Shown here: positions 7,843 through 13,297 of the stretch, piece by piece
How the letters are laid out: every line of letters starts with the position of its first letter
Numbering within the stretch: the stretch's first letter is position 1
Assembly (NCBI GenBank): GCA_964551295.1
Contig: CAZKDJ010000086.1
Location: 1-15,927 of the forward strand
Source: JAFGED01 sp964551295
Lineage (GTDB): Bacteria > Chloroflexota > Anaerolineae > B4-G1
Direction of reading: 5' to 3'
Length of the DNA: 15,927 nucleotides
The notes under the pieces: model-generated
What the model was told of the DNA's origin: nothing
What the model saw: only the letters and a program-made list of their open reading frames with translations
Databases searched by the model: none
Translations under genes and position numbers: made by a program

Positions 7843-8604
7843 TTACCCCTCACTCCGCCTTCCCGGCGTGATGTACGCGATCTCCTTGTGCGCCTTGACC
7901 CGCTCCCCCACCCCATCCTTCAAAATGTTCCCCGAGACGTGCATCAACGTGTCGCCAAAATCGGGATCTCTGACCATCCCAGCCAAGCAGGGATAGTGAT
8001 GGTGGAGCAAGCCGGCCTTCTCCTCGGCGTCGTCGGCAGAGATACCCACCAACCCCTGGGCCACAGCGCGCGCGCAGCCGCAGACGGCATCCCGGACCAC
8101 GCCTACCGTGGCGATGGCGCGCGTGCCGGGATCGACGGTGATACGCAACTCGGGCCGGCCAAAGTGGCGCGCGAACTCGGCAATCATCGCATCGTCATAC
8201 GCGGTGCGGTGGCGGCGGACGTTGTAATGCGTCTCGGTGAGCGAGCACAGCGGCTTGGGGGTGACGCAGGCCACCCCCATATCGGCCAGCCAGACGCGCA
8301 GTTGACGCGCCAGCCCGCGCGGCAGCCACTCCTCCCGGTCCACCGGGGCGATGACGGCCTTGGCCCCCGTCATCTTGGCGATTTCCGGGATCAGTTCCGC
8401 CACGCCCTTGTGCTCGCCAAAGACCAGCAGCAGGTCGGCAGCGGGGAGTGAATCGGGGAGGAGATCCTCTGGATAGTCGATGACGGGCGGCAGCGCCGCC
8501 GGAGCCTGCCACACCTCGACCTGCCAATCGGGTGGGCCGTGCTGGCGGATATTTTCTACGTGCCGCTGGCCGTATTCGCCGTTGATGATGGCCAGAATAC
8601 GCAT
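7843..8604 (-). CDS. DUF166 family protein
   Basis: This 253-residue protein matches my memory of DUF166, a family seen in methanogenic archaea and some anaerobic bacteria and of unknown biochemical function. It opens with M-R-I-L-A-I-I-N-G-E-Y-G. Candidate conserved cysteines are Cys113, Cys120 (K-P-L-C-S-L-T-E), Cys175 and Cys177 (D-A-V-C-G-C-A-R) and Cys206 (H-H-Y-P-C-L-A-G-M), which could bind metal or an Fe-S cluster. No membrane segment or signal peptide is visible. ATG 8604 is supported by AGAGGAGAG just upstream. A 15-bp perfect hairpin lies immediately before that Shine-Dalgarno, between this gene and the DUF438 gene on the same strand (45-nt gap). The family call rests on recall of motifs. 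Confidence 0.75.
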   Translation of the reverse strand: MRILAIINGEYGQRHVENIRQHGPPDWQVEVWQAPAALPPVIDYPEDLLPDSLPAADLLLVFGEHKGVAELIPEIAKMTGAKAVIAPVDREEWLPRGLARQLRVWLADMGVACVTPKPLCSLTETHYNVRRHRTAYDDAMIAEFARHFGRPELRITVDPGTRAIATVGVVRDAVCGCARAVAQGLVGISADDAEEKAGLLHHHYPCLAGMVRDPDFGDTLMHVSGNILKDGVGERVKAHKEIAYITPGRRSEG

Positions 8605-8617
8605 AATGCTCTCCTCT

Positions 8618-8650
8618 AGAATCCGGGTTTCTTGCAGAAACCCGGATTCT
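8618..8650. repeat. Perfect 15-bp inverted repeat with 3-nt loop
   Basis: Arms AGAATCCGGGTTTCT (8618-8632) and AGAAACCCGGATTCT (8636-8650) flank the loop TGC. There is no T-run on either side, so a classical intrinsic terminator is unlikely. The palindrome touches the last base of the DUF438 stop codon and ends one base before the DUF166 Shine-Dalgarno. It resembles REP-like dispersed palindromes. It may stabilise or terminate the upstream transcript, or hinder ribosome access to DUF166. Confidence 0.85.
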
Positions 8651-9834
8651 CACTCCTCCTCATCCAGCAGCCGCCGCTCCCCCTCCAGCGCGCGGATATG
8701 GGTGACGTCCCGACTCACCTCGACGGTCCCCTTATACGCACCTTGCTCGTCGCGCACGGCAAAGTAGCGGATGTGGATGAACTTGGTCCCCATTTGGATC
8801 CAGAACTCGGCCTCGTCGCGGCGGCCTGCGCGAAAGTCGTCCAGGATGCGCTGCACGCGGTGGACGCTGGCGGGCGGGTGGCACTTTTGCACGCTGCGCC
8901 CGATGATGGCCGGCGAGCGCGGAAAGATGCGCTCTCTCGTCGCCGAGAAGAAGCGCACCGCGTCGTTCTCGTCCACAAAAGTGACGTCCACGGGCAAATG
9001 CGTCAGCAGCAGCGCGACCTGCTGCGGGGTCAGCGCGCCGGTCTGGAGGAGTATCAGTCCATCGCCTGCAGCCAGCGGCGTGGGAACCGCCACGTCAGGC
9101 TGCACTGCCGCTTGCTCGCTCGCCTCGACGTAGCAGACGCCGAACTCGGGCTCCTGGACGTGGATAGCAGCCCACTCCTCGCTGCCCAACATCTGCAAGG
9201 CGGCAGGGAAGAGGATGTTCTCCTCCTTGTAGAACATCTCGCGGATGGCGGTCGCCAATGGCTCAAAGGGTTCCACCACCTGGGCTGCATCGGGTGCGTC
9301 GGCCAATAGCTCATCTAGCTTTTTCCACCCGGCGCGTACGTCGTCGTGGATGGCCCACATCACGGACGCGGGGCCGGAGAAGGCGTGCTTTTCCAGGAAC
9401 GGGAACAGCAGGTATTCCTTGCGCAGATAGTGCTTGTCATACTCGCGTAGGGTTTGCAGTTCGGTGCGTGCCTGTTCCCATTGGCCCGCCTGGATGGCCG
9501 CATCGAGCGCGTCGAGCACCTGCGCAGCGGCGGCATTCTCGGCGCGGAAGGTGTGGATCGGGTGACCGGGGACGCTTTCCGGTTTCTCCTGGGCATCGAG
9601 CACGTCCCTGAACGCGGCCACATGCACGTCGCACAGCCGCTTGATCTCCATCTCCGGCATCCCATCGGTGATCAGGCTCTGCTCCAGCGCCGCGATCTCT
9701 GAGGCGCTCACACCCTCCAGCAGCGCAGCGAACTCGGCCTTGACCTGGTCAACGGACTTTCCCTCGTGCAGCTGGCGGATGACATGCTTCAATGCTTCTC
9801 TCCGCTTAGTCTGGTTGTCAATGTATTCGCTCAT
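8650..9834 (-). CDS. DUF438 + hemerythrin (HHE) + PAS sensor protein
   Basis: Starting at ATG 9834, chosen because AGGAGG lies just upstream, the product has 394 residues. An upstream in-frame start at 9897 would translate the repeat region and has no such support. Residues ~5-75 fit DUF438 (R-R-E-A-L-K, L-H-E-G-K-S-V-D-Q-V-K). Residues ~90-215 are a hemerythrin HHE domain with His91, His94, His135, Glu140, His150, His163, Asp164 and Glu204/205 as likely di-iron ligands. Residues ~275-380 are a PAS domain (V-D-V-T-F-V-D-E-N-D, then K-C-H-P-P at 317-321, R-D-V-T at 375-378). This architecture is widespread in anaerobes and probably senses O2, NO or redox state; the output is unknown because no kinase or DNA-binding domain is present. 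It precedes the DUF166 gene. Confidence 0.9.
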   Translation of the reverse strand: MSEYIDNQTKRREALKHVIRQLHEGKSVDQVKAEFAALLEGVSASEIAALEQSLITDGMPEMEIKRLCDVHVAAFRDVLDAQEKPESVPGHPIHTFRAENAAAAQVLDALDAAIQAGQWEQARTELQTLREYDKHYLRKEYLLFPFLEKHAFSGPASVMWAIHDDVRAGWKKLDELLADAPDAAQVVEPFEPLATAIREMFYKEENILFPAALQMLGSEEWAAIHVQEPEFGVCYVEASEQAAVQPDVAVPTPLAAGDGLILLQTGALTPQQVALLLTHLPVDVTFVDENDAVRFFSATRERIFPRSPAIIGRSVQKCHPPASVHRVQRILDDFRAGRRDEAEFWIQMGTKFIHIRYFAVRDEQGAYKGTVEVSRDVTHIRALEGERRLLDEEE

Positions 9835-9847
9835 TGTTCCTCCTCGT

Positions 9848-9935
9848 ATCGGTAGATTGGTAATTGGTAAATCGGTATACCGGTAGCTGGGAACCAATGT
9901 GCCAACTACCAGTCTACTAGTTTACCAACCTACAA
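9848..9935. repeat. Degenerate GGTA-type short repeats in two opposite orientations
   Basis: Between the methyltransferase end and the DUF438 start, copies of (A/T)T(C/T)GGTA at 9848-9885 are followed by the opposite orientation (CTACCAG, TTTACCAACC) at 9905-9932. The block could fold into an imperfect long hairpin. Its right end supplies the stop codon and the last codons (R-L-V-N) of the methyltransferase. No gene lies in 9835-9916. Confidence 0.55.
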
Positions 9936-10675
9936 CCCACCACCAAATTCCCACTACTCTCCGGATCAAAAGAGCCGCCCTGCATATCACCCCAATAGGA
10001 GACCTCTCCAAACCCGGCGGTCTGCAGCGCGGGGGCCAGTTCGCCCTGCCGCAGCGGCCACAGGCGCGTGGTCGCTACGTGCTGGGACCAATCGCCTGTC
10101 CCCTCTCGTCGCAGCGTCAACACGTTAAAGGTCAGCAGGCCGTCAGGCTCGAAATCGTAAAAGCGCAGGAACACCCATTCCGTTTCGCCCTCGCGATGCG
10201 CTTGTGGTCCCATCCACCGCTCGCCCTGCGCCAGCACGGCGTCGAAATTGCGGTTCTGGATCAGCAGCAGGCCCCCGGGCCGCAGACAAGCGGCAAAGTC
10301 GACCAGCGCCGCCGATAGATCGGCAGGAGTCAGCAGGTGAGGCAGCGAGTTACCCAGGCAGAGCACGGCGTCGAAGCCGACTCCCATCCGCACGGCCAAC
10401 TCGCCAAAGCCGGCCACCTCGAATCGTACATCCACGCCTGCAACGCGCGCCTTGGCCCGCGCCCGCTCGATCATTCCCGCGCTCGCATCGAATCCCACCA
10501 CCTCGTATCCGCGCTGCGCCAGCGCGATGGCGTGCCTGCCCGTGCCACAGGCGGCGTCCAACACGCGGCGCGCTCTCACCGCCTGCAACCGCCCCTCGAT
10601 GAAGGACAGCTCAGCCGCCAGACGCTCCGGCCAGTTCACGAAGCGGTCATAGTCCACGCTAAACTCGTCGTACAT
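9917..10675 (-). CDS. Class I SAM-dependent methyltransferase
   Basis: The 252-residue product starts at ATG 10675, which overlaps the TGA of the upstream MoaD-like gene (TGATG), indicating translational coupling. A GTG one codon earlier is possible but less likely. The Rossmann methyltransferase fold is shown by motif I V-L-D-A-A-C-G-T-G-R-H at 38-48, the acidic residue Asp63 (V-V-G-F-D-A-S) that should bind the SAM ribose, L-C-L-G-N-S-L-P-H-L near the middle, and L-R-P-G-G-L-L-L-I-Q-N. The N-terminus (Y-D-x-F-x-x-D-Y-D) is typical of small-molecule methyltransferases of the Methyltransf_25 kind. The substrate cannot be told from sequence. Its last codons come from the short-repeat block. 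Confidence 0.88.
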   Translation of the reverse strand: MYDEFSVDYDRFVNWPERLAAELSFIEGRLQAVRARRVLDAACGTGRHAIALAQRGYEVVGFDASAGMIERARAKARVAGVDVRFEVAGFGELAVRMGVGFDAVLCLGNSLPHLLTPADLSAALVDFAACLRPGGLLLIQNRNFDAVLAQGERWMGPQAHREGETEWVFLRFYDFEPDGLLTFNVLTLRREGTGDWSQHVATTRLWPLRQGELAPALQTAGFGEVSYWGDMQGGSFDPESSGNLVVGCRLVN

Positions 10676-10983
10676 CACACCACCAAGAGCCCCATGTCGC
10701 GGGCAAAGAGCCCTAACCGGTCACCTGCCCGCACTGATGTATCCAGCTCGTTGCCCTTGTCCACTCGTTGATAGCGCAGCCAGGGAGCCATAGCGTTGTG
10801 CGTGGAGAGCAGCGCCCCGTTCAAAAAGACGTGACAGATCTCATCGGGTGGTATGCCCAGCCTCTCCAGAACCGTCCCCACCGTCTCACCGGGTTGAGGT
10901 TCCAGCCACACCACACTGTCCTGATCTGGCCGGGGATCGACGGCGTAGCGACGCAGTTTTCCGTACAGATAAACGTCTACCAT
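10675..10983 (-). CDS. MoaD/ThiS-like ubiquitin-fold protein without C-terminal Gly-Gly
   Basis: A 102-residue protein beginning M-V-D-V-Y-L-Y-G-K-L-R-R-Y and containing P-Q-P-G-E-T-V-G-T-V-L-E-R-L-G-I-P, V-F-L-N-G and A-G-D-R-L-G-L-F. This is the β-grasp pattern of MoaD/ThiS sulfur carriers. Genuine carriers end in Gly-Gly, which becomes the thiocarboxylate. This one ends D-M-G-L-L-V-V, so it cannot be charged in the standard way unless it is trimmed. It may act as a structural or regulatory β-grasp partner. It overlaps the methyltransferase start. Only a purine-rich stretch precedes the ATG, and a poly-G hairpin separates it from the upstream Fe-S gene. Confidence 0.75.
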   Translation of the reverse strand: MVDVYLYGKLRRYAVDPRPDQDSVVWLEPQPGETVGTVLERLGIPPDEICHVFLNGALLSTHNAMAPWLRYQRVDKGNELDTSVRAGDRLGLFARDMGLLVV

Positions 10984-11004
10984 TGATGCTTTCCCCCCAC
11001 CTAA

Positions 11005-11027
11005 CCTCCCCCACCAGGGGGGGGAGG
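11005..11027. repeat. G/C-run inverted repeat between Fe-S gene and MoaD-like gene
   Basis: CCTCCCCC (11005-11012), loop ACCA, then a run of eight G and AGG. It can form an 8-bp or longer GC hairpin. There is no T-tract on the minus strand, so termination is uncertain. It resembles dispersed GC-rich palindromes found between genes. No gene lies in 10984-11065. Confidence 0.6.
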
Positions 11028-11065
11028 GACTAGCTGCCTCCTACCAAAGGCAAAGTAACTTCTCC

Positions 11066-11443
11066 TTATCCATGAATGAGCGCCGGCAGGCAGCGCGTAC
11101 AGACCCACAGGCTCTGCCCCTTGTGGCGGACGGGCAGCAGCGGCGACTGATCTTCGCCGGTCTGGCAACGGAAGCAACGTTGCGCGATGTAGACCTCTCC
11201 ACGCTCTACCATCAACATCTCGGTCTTTTCCTCGTCGAAATCGGGGACCTCGCGCTCCTCGATGCTCAACGCACCGGTAGGGCAGATGGGGATACAAAAG
11301 CCCGCGCCATCGCACAGTGTCTCGTCCCTCACTCGCGCCTTGCCATCGACCAACTCGATGGCCCCTTCGGCGCAGGGAATCACACACGCGCCACAGCCGT
11401 TACACAGTTCTTCGTCGATTTTGACAATTTGCCTGACCGCCAC
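11066..11443 (-). CDS. Ferredoxin-like Fe-S protein with C-terminal zinc-ribbon-like tail
   Basis: The best start is GTG 11443: GGAGG lies six bases upstream and the previous gene's TGA ends 1 nt before it. The alternative ATG 11473 would overlap that gene. The 125-residue product has a first cluster motif C-N-G-C-G-A-C-V-I-P-C. The second motif is C-D-G-A-G-F-C-I-P-I-C-P, where the usual second cysteine is Ala. A T-G-A-L-S-I-E-E-R-E-V-P-D-F-D-E-E stretch follows. The tail carries C-F-R-C and C-T-R-C, which suggest a zinc ribbon or a further metal site. Similar proteins exist in anaerobes near hydrogenase-, heterodisulfide- or aldehyde-oxidoreductase-type genes, but no such enzyme is in this window. 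It is probably an electron carrier. Confidence 0.85.
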   Translation of the reverse strand: MAVRQIVKIDEELCNGCGACVIPCAEGAIELVDGKARVRDETLCDGAGFCIPICPTGALSIEEREVPDFDEEKTEMLMVERGEVYIAQRCFRCQTGEDQSPLLPVRHKGQSLWVCTRCLPALIHG

Positions 11444-11444
11444 A

Positions 11445-11660
11445 TCAATCCTCCGTCTCCCACACAATTTCATACGTACACGTGATCGCCCCTCGCGGGC
11501 AGATCGTCTCGCACACGGCGCAGTAGGTGCAATCGACCGGCCGCACGAAAAAAGGTCCCTCCTTCCCCATCACTACCGCACCAGCAGGGCATCCAGCCAC
11601 GCAAGCGCCACACCGATCGCACAGTGCAAGATTGACCTCGGGTAAAGCCCAGTTTTGCAT
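11445..11660 (-). CDS. Small 2[4Fe-4S] ferredoxin
   Basis: A 71-residue protein with two complete cluster motifs, C-D-R-C-G-A-C-V-A-G-C-P (from residue 14) and C-T-Y-C-A-V-C-E-T-I-C-P (from residue 44). It is an electron carrier, probably cytoplasmic. ATG 11660 is the only canonical start before the first Cys; upstream the frame meets TAG. It has no free Shine-Dalgarno: the ATG follows directly after the T-tract of a strong terminator-like hairpin, and the only purine-rich stretch (AAAGGCGG) lies inside the stem. The next Fe-S gene begins 1 nt after this gene's stop, so the two are translationally coupled. Confidence 0.9.
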   Translation of the reverse strand: MQNWALPEVNLALCDRCGACVAGCPAGAVVMGKEGPFFVRPVDCTYCAVCETICPRGAITCTYEIVWETED

Positions 11661-11704
11661 AAAAAGACCGCCTTTCTGCTACCACTCTAGCAGAAAGGCG
11701 GTCT
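11661..11704 (-). terminator. Intrinsic terminator/attenuator after the first ferredoxin
   Basis: A perfect 17-bp inverted repeat (arms 11665-11681 and 11688-11704, loop of 6 nt) is followed on the minus strand by TTTTT. It is a textbook rho-independent terminator for the ferredoxin gene ending at 11756. The T-tract directly touches the ATG of the next ferredoxin, so read-through there would be regulated or partial. Confidence 0.88.
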
Positions 11705-11755
11705 CTTGTCTACGACAAAAGTCGCATATGAAAATTCGCAGCGCCGGACTTTCGC

Positions 11756-11926
11756 CTAGACCTCAATAATGGCGTCGTTAGGACAGACTTCCTGGCAACT
11801 GCCGCAATCGGTGCACATTGCTGGATCGATCACGTAGATGGGATCTCCCTCGCTGATCGCGCCATCCTGGCATTCGTCCATGCAGATGCCACAAGCCATA
11901 CAATCATCGGTGATTTTGCGGGCCTT
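11756..11926 (-). CDS. Small 2[4Fe-4S] ferredoxin with AAG in place of a start codon
   Basis: Translation of the minus strand gives a 56-residue ferredoxin with clusters at Cys9, 12, 15, 19 (C-M-A-C-G-I-C-M-D-E-C) and Cys38, 41, 44, 48 (C-T-D-C-G-S-C-Q-E-V-C-P), ending A-I-I-E-V. The family usually begins M-A-R/Y-K-I-T. Here the codon at that place (11926-11924) is AAG followed by A-R-K-I-T-D-D-C. A perfect AGGAGG lies 7 nt upstream, correctly spaced. No other canonical start exists in frame before the first Cys. Either a non-AUG start is used, the base at 11925 is a sequencing error, or the gene is newly inactivated. Cys19 is followed by Gln instead of the usual Pro. A strong promoter lies upstream and an intrinsic terminator downstream. 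Confidence 0.8.
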   Translation of the reverse strand, partial: KARKITDDCMACGICMDECQDGAISEGDPIYVIDPAMCTDCGSCQEVCPNDAIIEV

Positions 11927-11967
11927 TCTGGAACCTCCTACATAGGATAAAATGACGAACGGGCCAC

Positions 11968-11996
11968 ATTATACCGCAACCCATCCGTCCCTACAA
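11968..11996 (-). promoter_or_regulatory. Sigma70-type promoter of the first ferredoxin
   Basis: On the minus strand, TTGTAG (complement of 11991-11996) is separated by 17 nt from a perfect TATAAT (complement of 11968-11973). Transcription should start near 11961, giving a leader of about 35 nt that includes the AGGAGG. Confidence 0.7.
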
Positions 11997-12004
11997 CTTC
12001 CACC

Positions 12005-12670
12005 TCAGCCGTACGCCTCGGCCTCCAACCCCTCTCGGTCGAGCAGCACGACGCGCTGCCGGTCCATCCGCACCAGGCCCGCGTCGGCAAAGGCCCGCAG
12101 CGTGCGCCCGACCATGTCTCTCACCGTGCCCAGGCGCACGGCGATCTCGTCCTGCGTCCAGCGACGGACCGCTCCCTTCTCATTCGCGTGTTCGAGCAAG
12201 AAACGCGCCAGCCGGCCGCGCACCGTGCGCAGCGCCAGATCCTCCACCAAGTTGGTCAGATGATCCAGGCGACCAGCAAAGTCCTGCAAGAGAGCGAGCG
12301 CCAACTCTGGAGTTTCACTCACCAGACGGCGCAGATCGGCAGAGAAAAAAGCGTATACGGTCACCTCAGTAAGCGCCTCGACGGTTGCGTGGTTGACGCC
12401 TTCGGGCTGAAACGGTGGCACTGTGTTAAAGCTCTGACCCGGCCCCAGGGACGCCAACACCTGCTCGCGCCCGGCGGGAGAAAGGCGGTAAACGCGCACC
12501 CGGCCTCGGGCAACAAAATAGGCTGCCTGGCAAGGATCACCCTCAAAGATGATCGTTTCGCCCGACTCATACGTGCGTGCGCGCACCACGTCGGCAACGC
12601 CAACCAACGCATCATCGGAGAGCTCGGCAAAGAGCGGAATGCGGCGCAAGGCTTTTACGGTGGACACCAT
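12005..12670 (-). CDS. Crp/Fnr-family transcriptional regulator
   Basis: From ATG 12670 the product has 221 residues. An in-frame TTG at 12691 lies upstream of the promoter's -10 box and is rejected. The N-terminal cyclic-nucleotide-binding-type domain shows I-P-L-F-A-E-L-S-D-D-A-L, I-I-F-E-G-D, A-A-Y-F-V-A-R-G-R-V-R-V-Y and S-P-A-G-R-E-Q-V-L. The C-terminal Crp-type winged helix has W-T-Q-D-E-I-A-V-R-L-G-T-V-R-D-M-V-G-R-T-L-R-A-F. There is no N-terminal cysteine cluster as in FNR; the only Cys is in G-D-P-C-Q-A-A. So it is not an Fe-S O2 sensor of the FNR kind, and its ligand is unknown. It is divergent from perR and upstream of the ferredoxin cluster, a plausible target. The mRNA leader is probably only a few bases. 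Confidence 0.92.
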   Translation of the reverse strand: MVSTVKALRRIPLFAELSDDALVGVADVVRARTYESGETIIFEGDPCQAAYFVARGRVRVYRLSPAGREQVLASLGPGQSFNTVPPFQPEGVNHATVEALTEVTVYAFFSADLRRLVSETPELALALLQDFAGRLDHLTNLVEDLALRTVRGRLARFLLEHANEKGAVRRWTQDEIAVRLGTVRDMVGRTLRAFADAGLVRMDRQRVVLLDREGLEAEAYG

Positions 12671-12679
12671 CGCAATATC

Positions 12680-12707
12680 ATTGTAGCCCAAAGCACCACG
12701 CCGTCAA
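12680..12707 (-). promoter_or_regulatory. Promoter of the Crp-family regulator
   Basis: On the minus strand, TTGACG (complement of 12702-12707), 16-nt spacer, TACAAT (complement of 12680-12685). Both hexamers match consensus at 5 of 6 positions. The predicted start near 12673 leaves an almost leaderless mRNA for ATG 12670. Confidence 0.65.
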
Positions 12708-12714
12708 GACTGGC

Positions 12715-12740
12715 AAGGTTCCTATGCCAGGCGAAACCTT
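12715..12740. promoter_or_regulatory. Dyad between the two divergent regulators (possible operator)
   Basis: AAGGTT (12715-12720) and AACCTT (12735-12740) form an inverted repeat upstream of the -35 boxes of both the Crp-family gene and perR. The position suits an activator or autoregulatory site, but it does not match a known Crp or FNR consensus. Confidence 0.3.
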
Positions 12741-12757
12741 AAAATTCTCGCAGGTAC

Positions 12758-12786
12758 TTGACATACAGATTCCAGTCTGTTATAAT
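12758..12786 (+). promoter_or_regulatory. Consensus sigma70 promoter of perR
   Basis: Perfect TTGACA (12758-12763), 17-nt spacer, perfect TATAAT (12781-12786). The spacer holds the dyad ACAGA-N6-TCTGT. This is the strongest promoter seen in the window and should drive perR and perhaps the genes after it. Confidence 0.88.
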
Positions 12787-12794
12787 TTTTATTA
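12780..12794. promoter_or_regulatory. Candidate Per box overlapping the perR -10
   Basis: TTATAAT-T-TTTATTA matches the PerR consensus (TTATAAT-N-ATTATAA) at 7/7 positions in the left half and 5/7 in the right. It covers the -10 box and the expected transcription start, the usual place for autorepression. Confidence 0.6.
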
Positions 12795-12826
12795 GTTAAT
12801 AGGCGTTATAAATAAGTAGATTTGCT

Positions 12827-13255
12827 ATGCCGTCCTCAGTAGACCGTATTTGCGAGCAACTCAAAGCCCAAGGGCGCCGACTGACGCCGCAACGCCGGGC
12901 CATTATCCAGGCGTTGTTTGATCATGACTCCCACCCCACCGCCGAACAGATATTCACCTACGTGCGCCAGGACATGCCCGACATGTCACACGCCACCGTC
13001 TACAACACCCTGCACGAACTGGTAGAGATGGACGTGCTCCGGGAACTGGATCTGGGATTGGGCGAGCGCCACTACGACTTTAATGCAGATAACCACGCTC
13101 ACCTGATCTGTCTGGGCTGCGGGCGCGTCGAGGACGTGCCTTACAATAAAGAGGCCACGACGCTACCATCCAAGCACACGCATGGATTTCACATCGTGGA
13201 TTGCAACGTCATCTTCCGTGGATATTGCCCCGACTGTGCATCAAAAGAAGACTGA
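12827..13255 (+). CDS. perR: PerR-type peroxide-sensing Fur-family regulator
   Basis: A 142-residue Fur-family repressor. The winged helix has R-L-T-P-Q-R-R-A-I-I and M-S-H-A-T-V-Y-N-T-L. Aligned by eye with Bacillus subtilis PerR (His37, Asp85, His91, His93, Asp104), the regulatory metal site is fully present as His36, Asp84, His90, His92 and Asp103. Asp at the last position is typical of PerR where Fur has Glu. The structural zinc site is Cys95/Cys98 (C-L-G-C) and Cys134/Cys137 (C-P-D-C). In known PerR proteins, Fe-catalysed oxidation of the histidines releases DNA. A consensus promoter with a candidate Per box precedes the gene; the Shine-Dalgarno is weak. It heads a plus-strand run of peroxide-defence genes. 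Confidence 0.92.
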   Translation: MPSSVDRICEQLKAQGRRLTPQRRAIIQALFDHDSHPTAEQIFTYVRQDMPDMSHATVYNTLHELVEMDVLRELDLGLGERHYDFNADNHAHLICLGCGRVEDVPYNKEATTLPSKHTHGFHIVDCNVIFRGYCPDCASKED

Positions 13256-13297
13256 GCAGATCCGAACTATCACAATTCTGAGAAAGGAGAGTGAAAC

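Noticed and set aside
9835..9897. 21-residue N-terminal extension of the DUF438 protein
   Set aside because: It is encoded by the repeat block, and a perfect Shine-Dalgarno points to ATG 9834.
9848..9935. CRISPR array
   Set aside because: The units are only 7-9 bp, degenerate, and have no regular spacers.
11444..11473. ATG 11473 as start of the third Fe-S protein
   Set aside because: It would overlap the previous gene by 29 bp; GTG 11443 has an ideal GGAGG at six bases.
12005..12670. FNR-type oxygen sensor
   Set aside because: There is no N-terminal cysteine cluster; only one Cys is present, so an Fe-S cluster is unlikely.
12671..12691. TTG start for the Crp-family regulator
   Set aside because: It lies upstream of the predicted -10 box, so it would not be in the mRNA.
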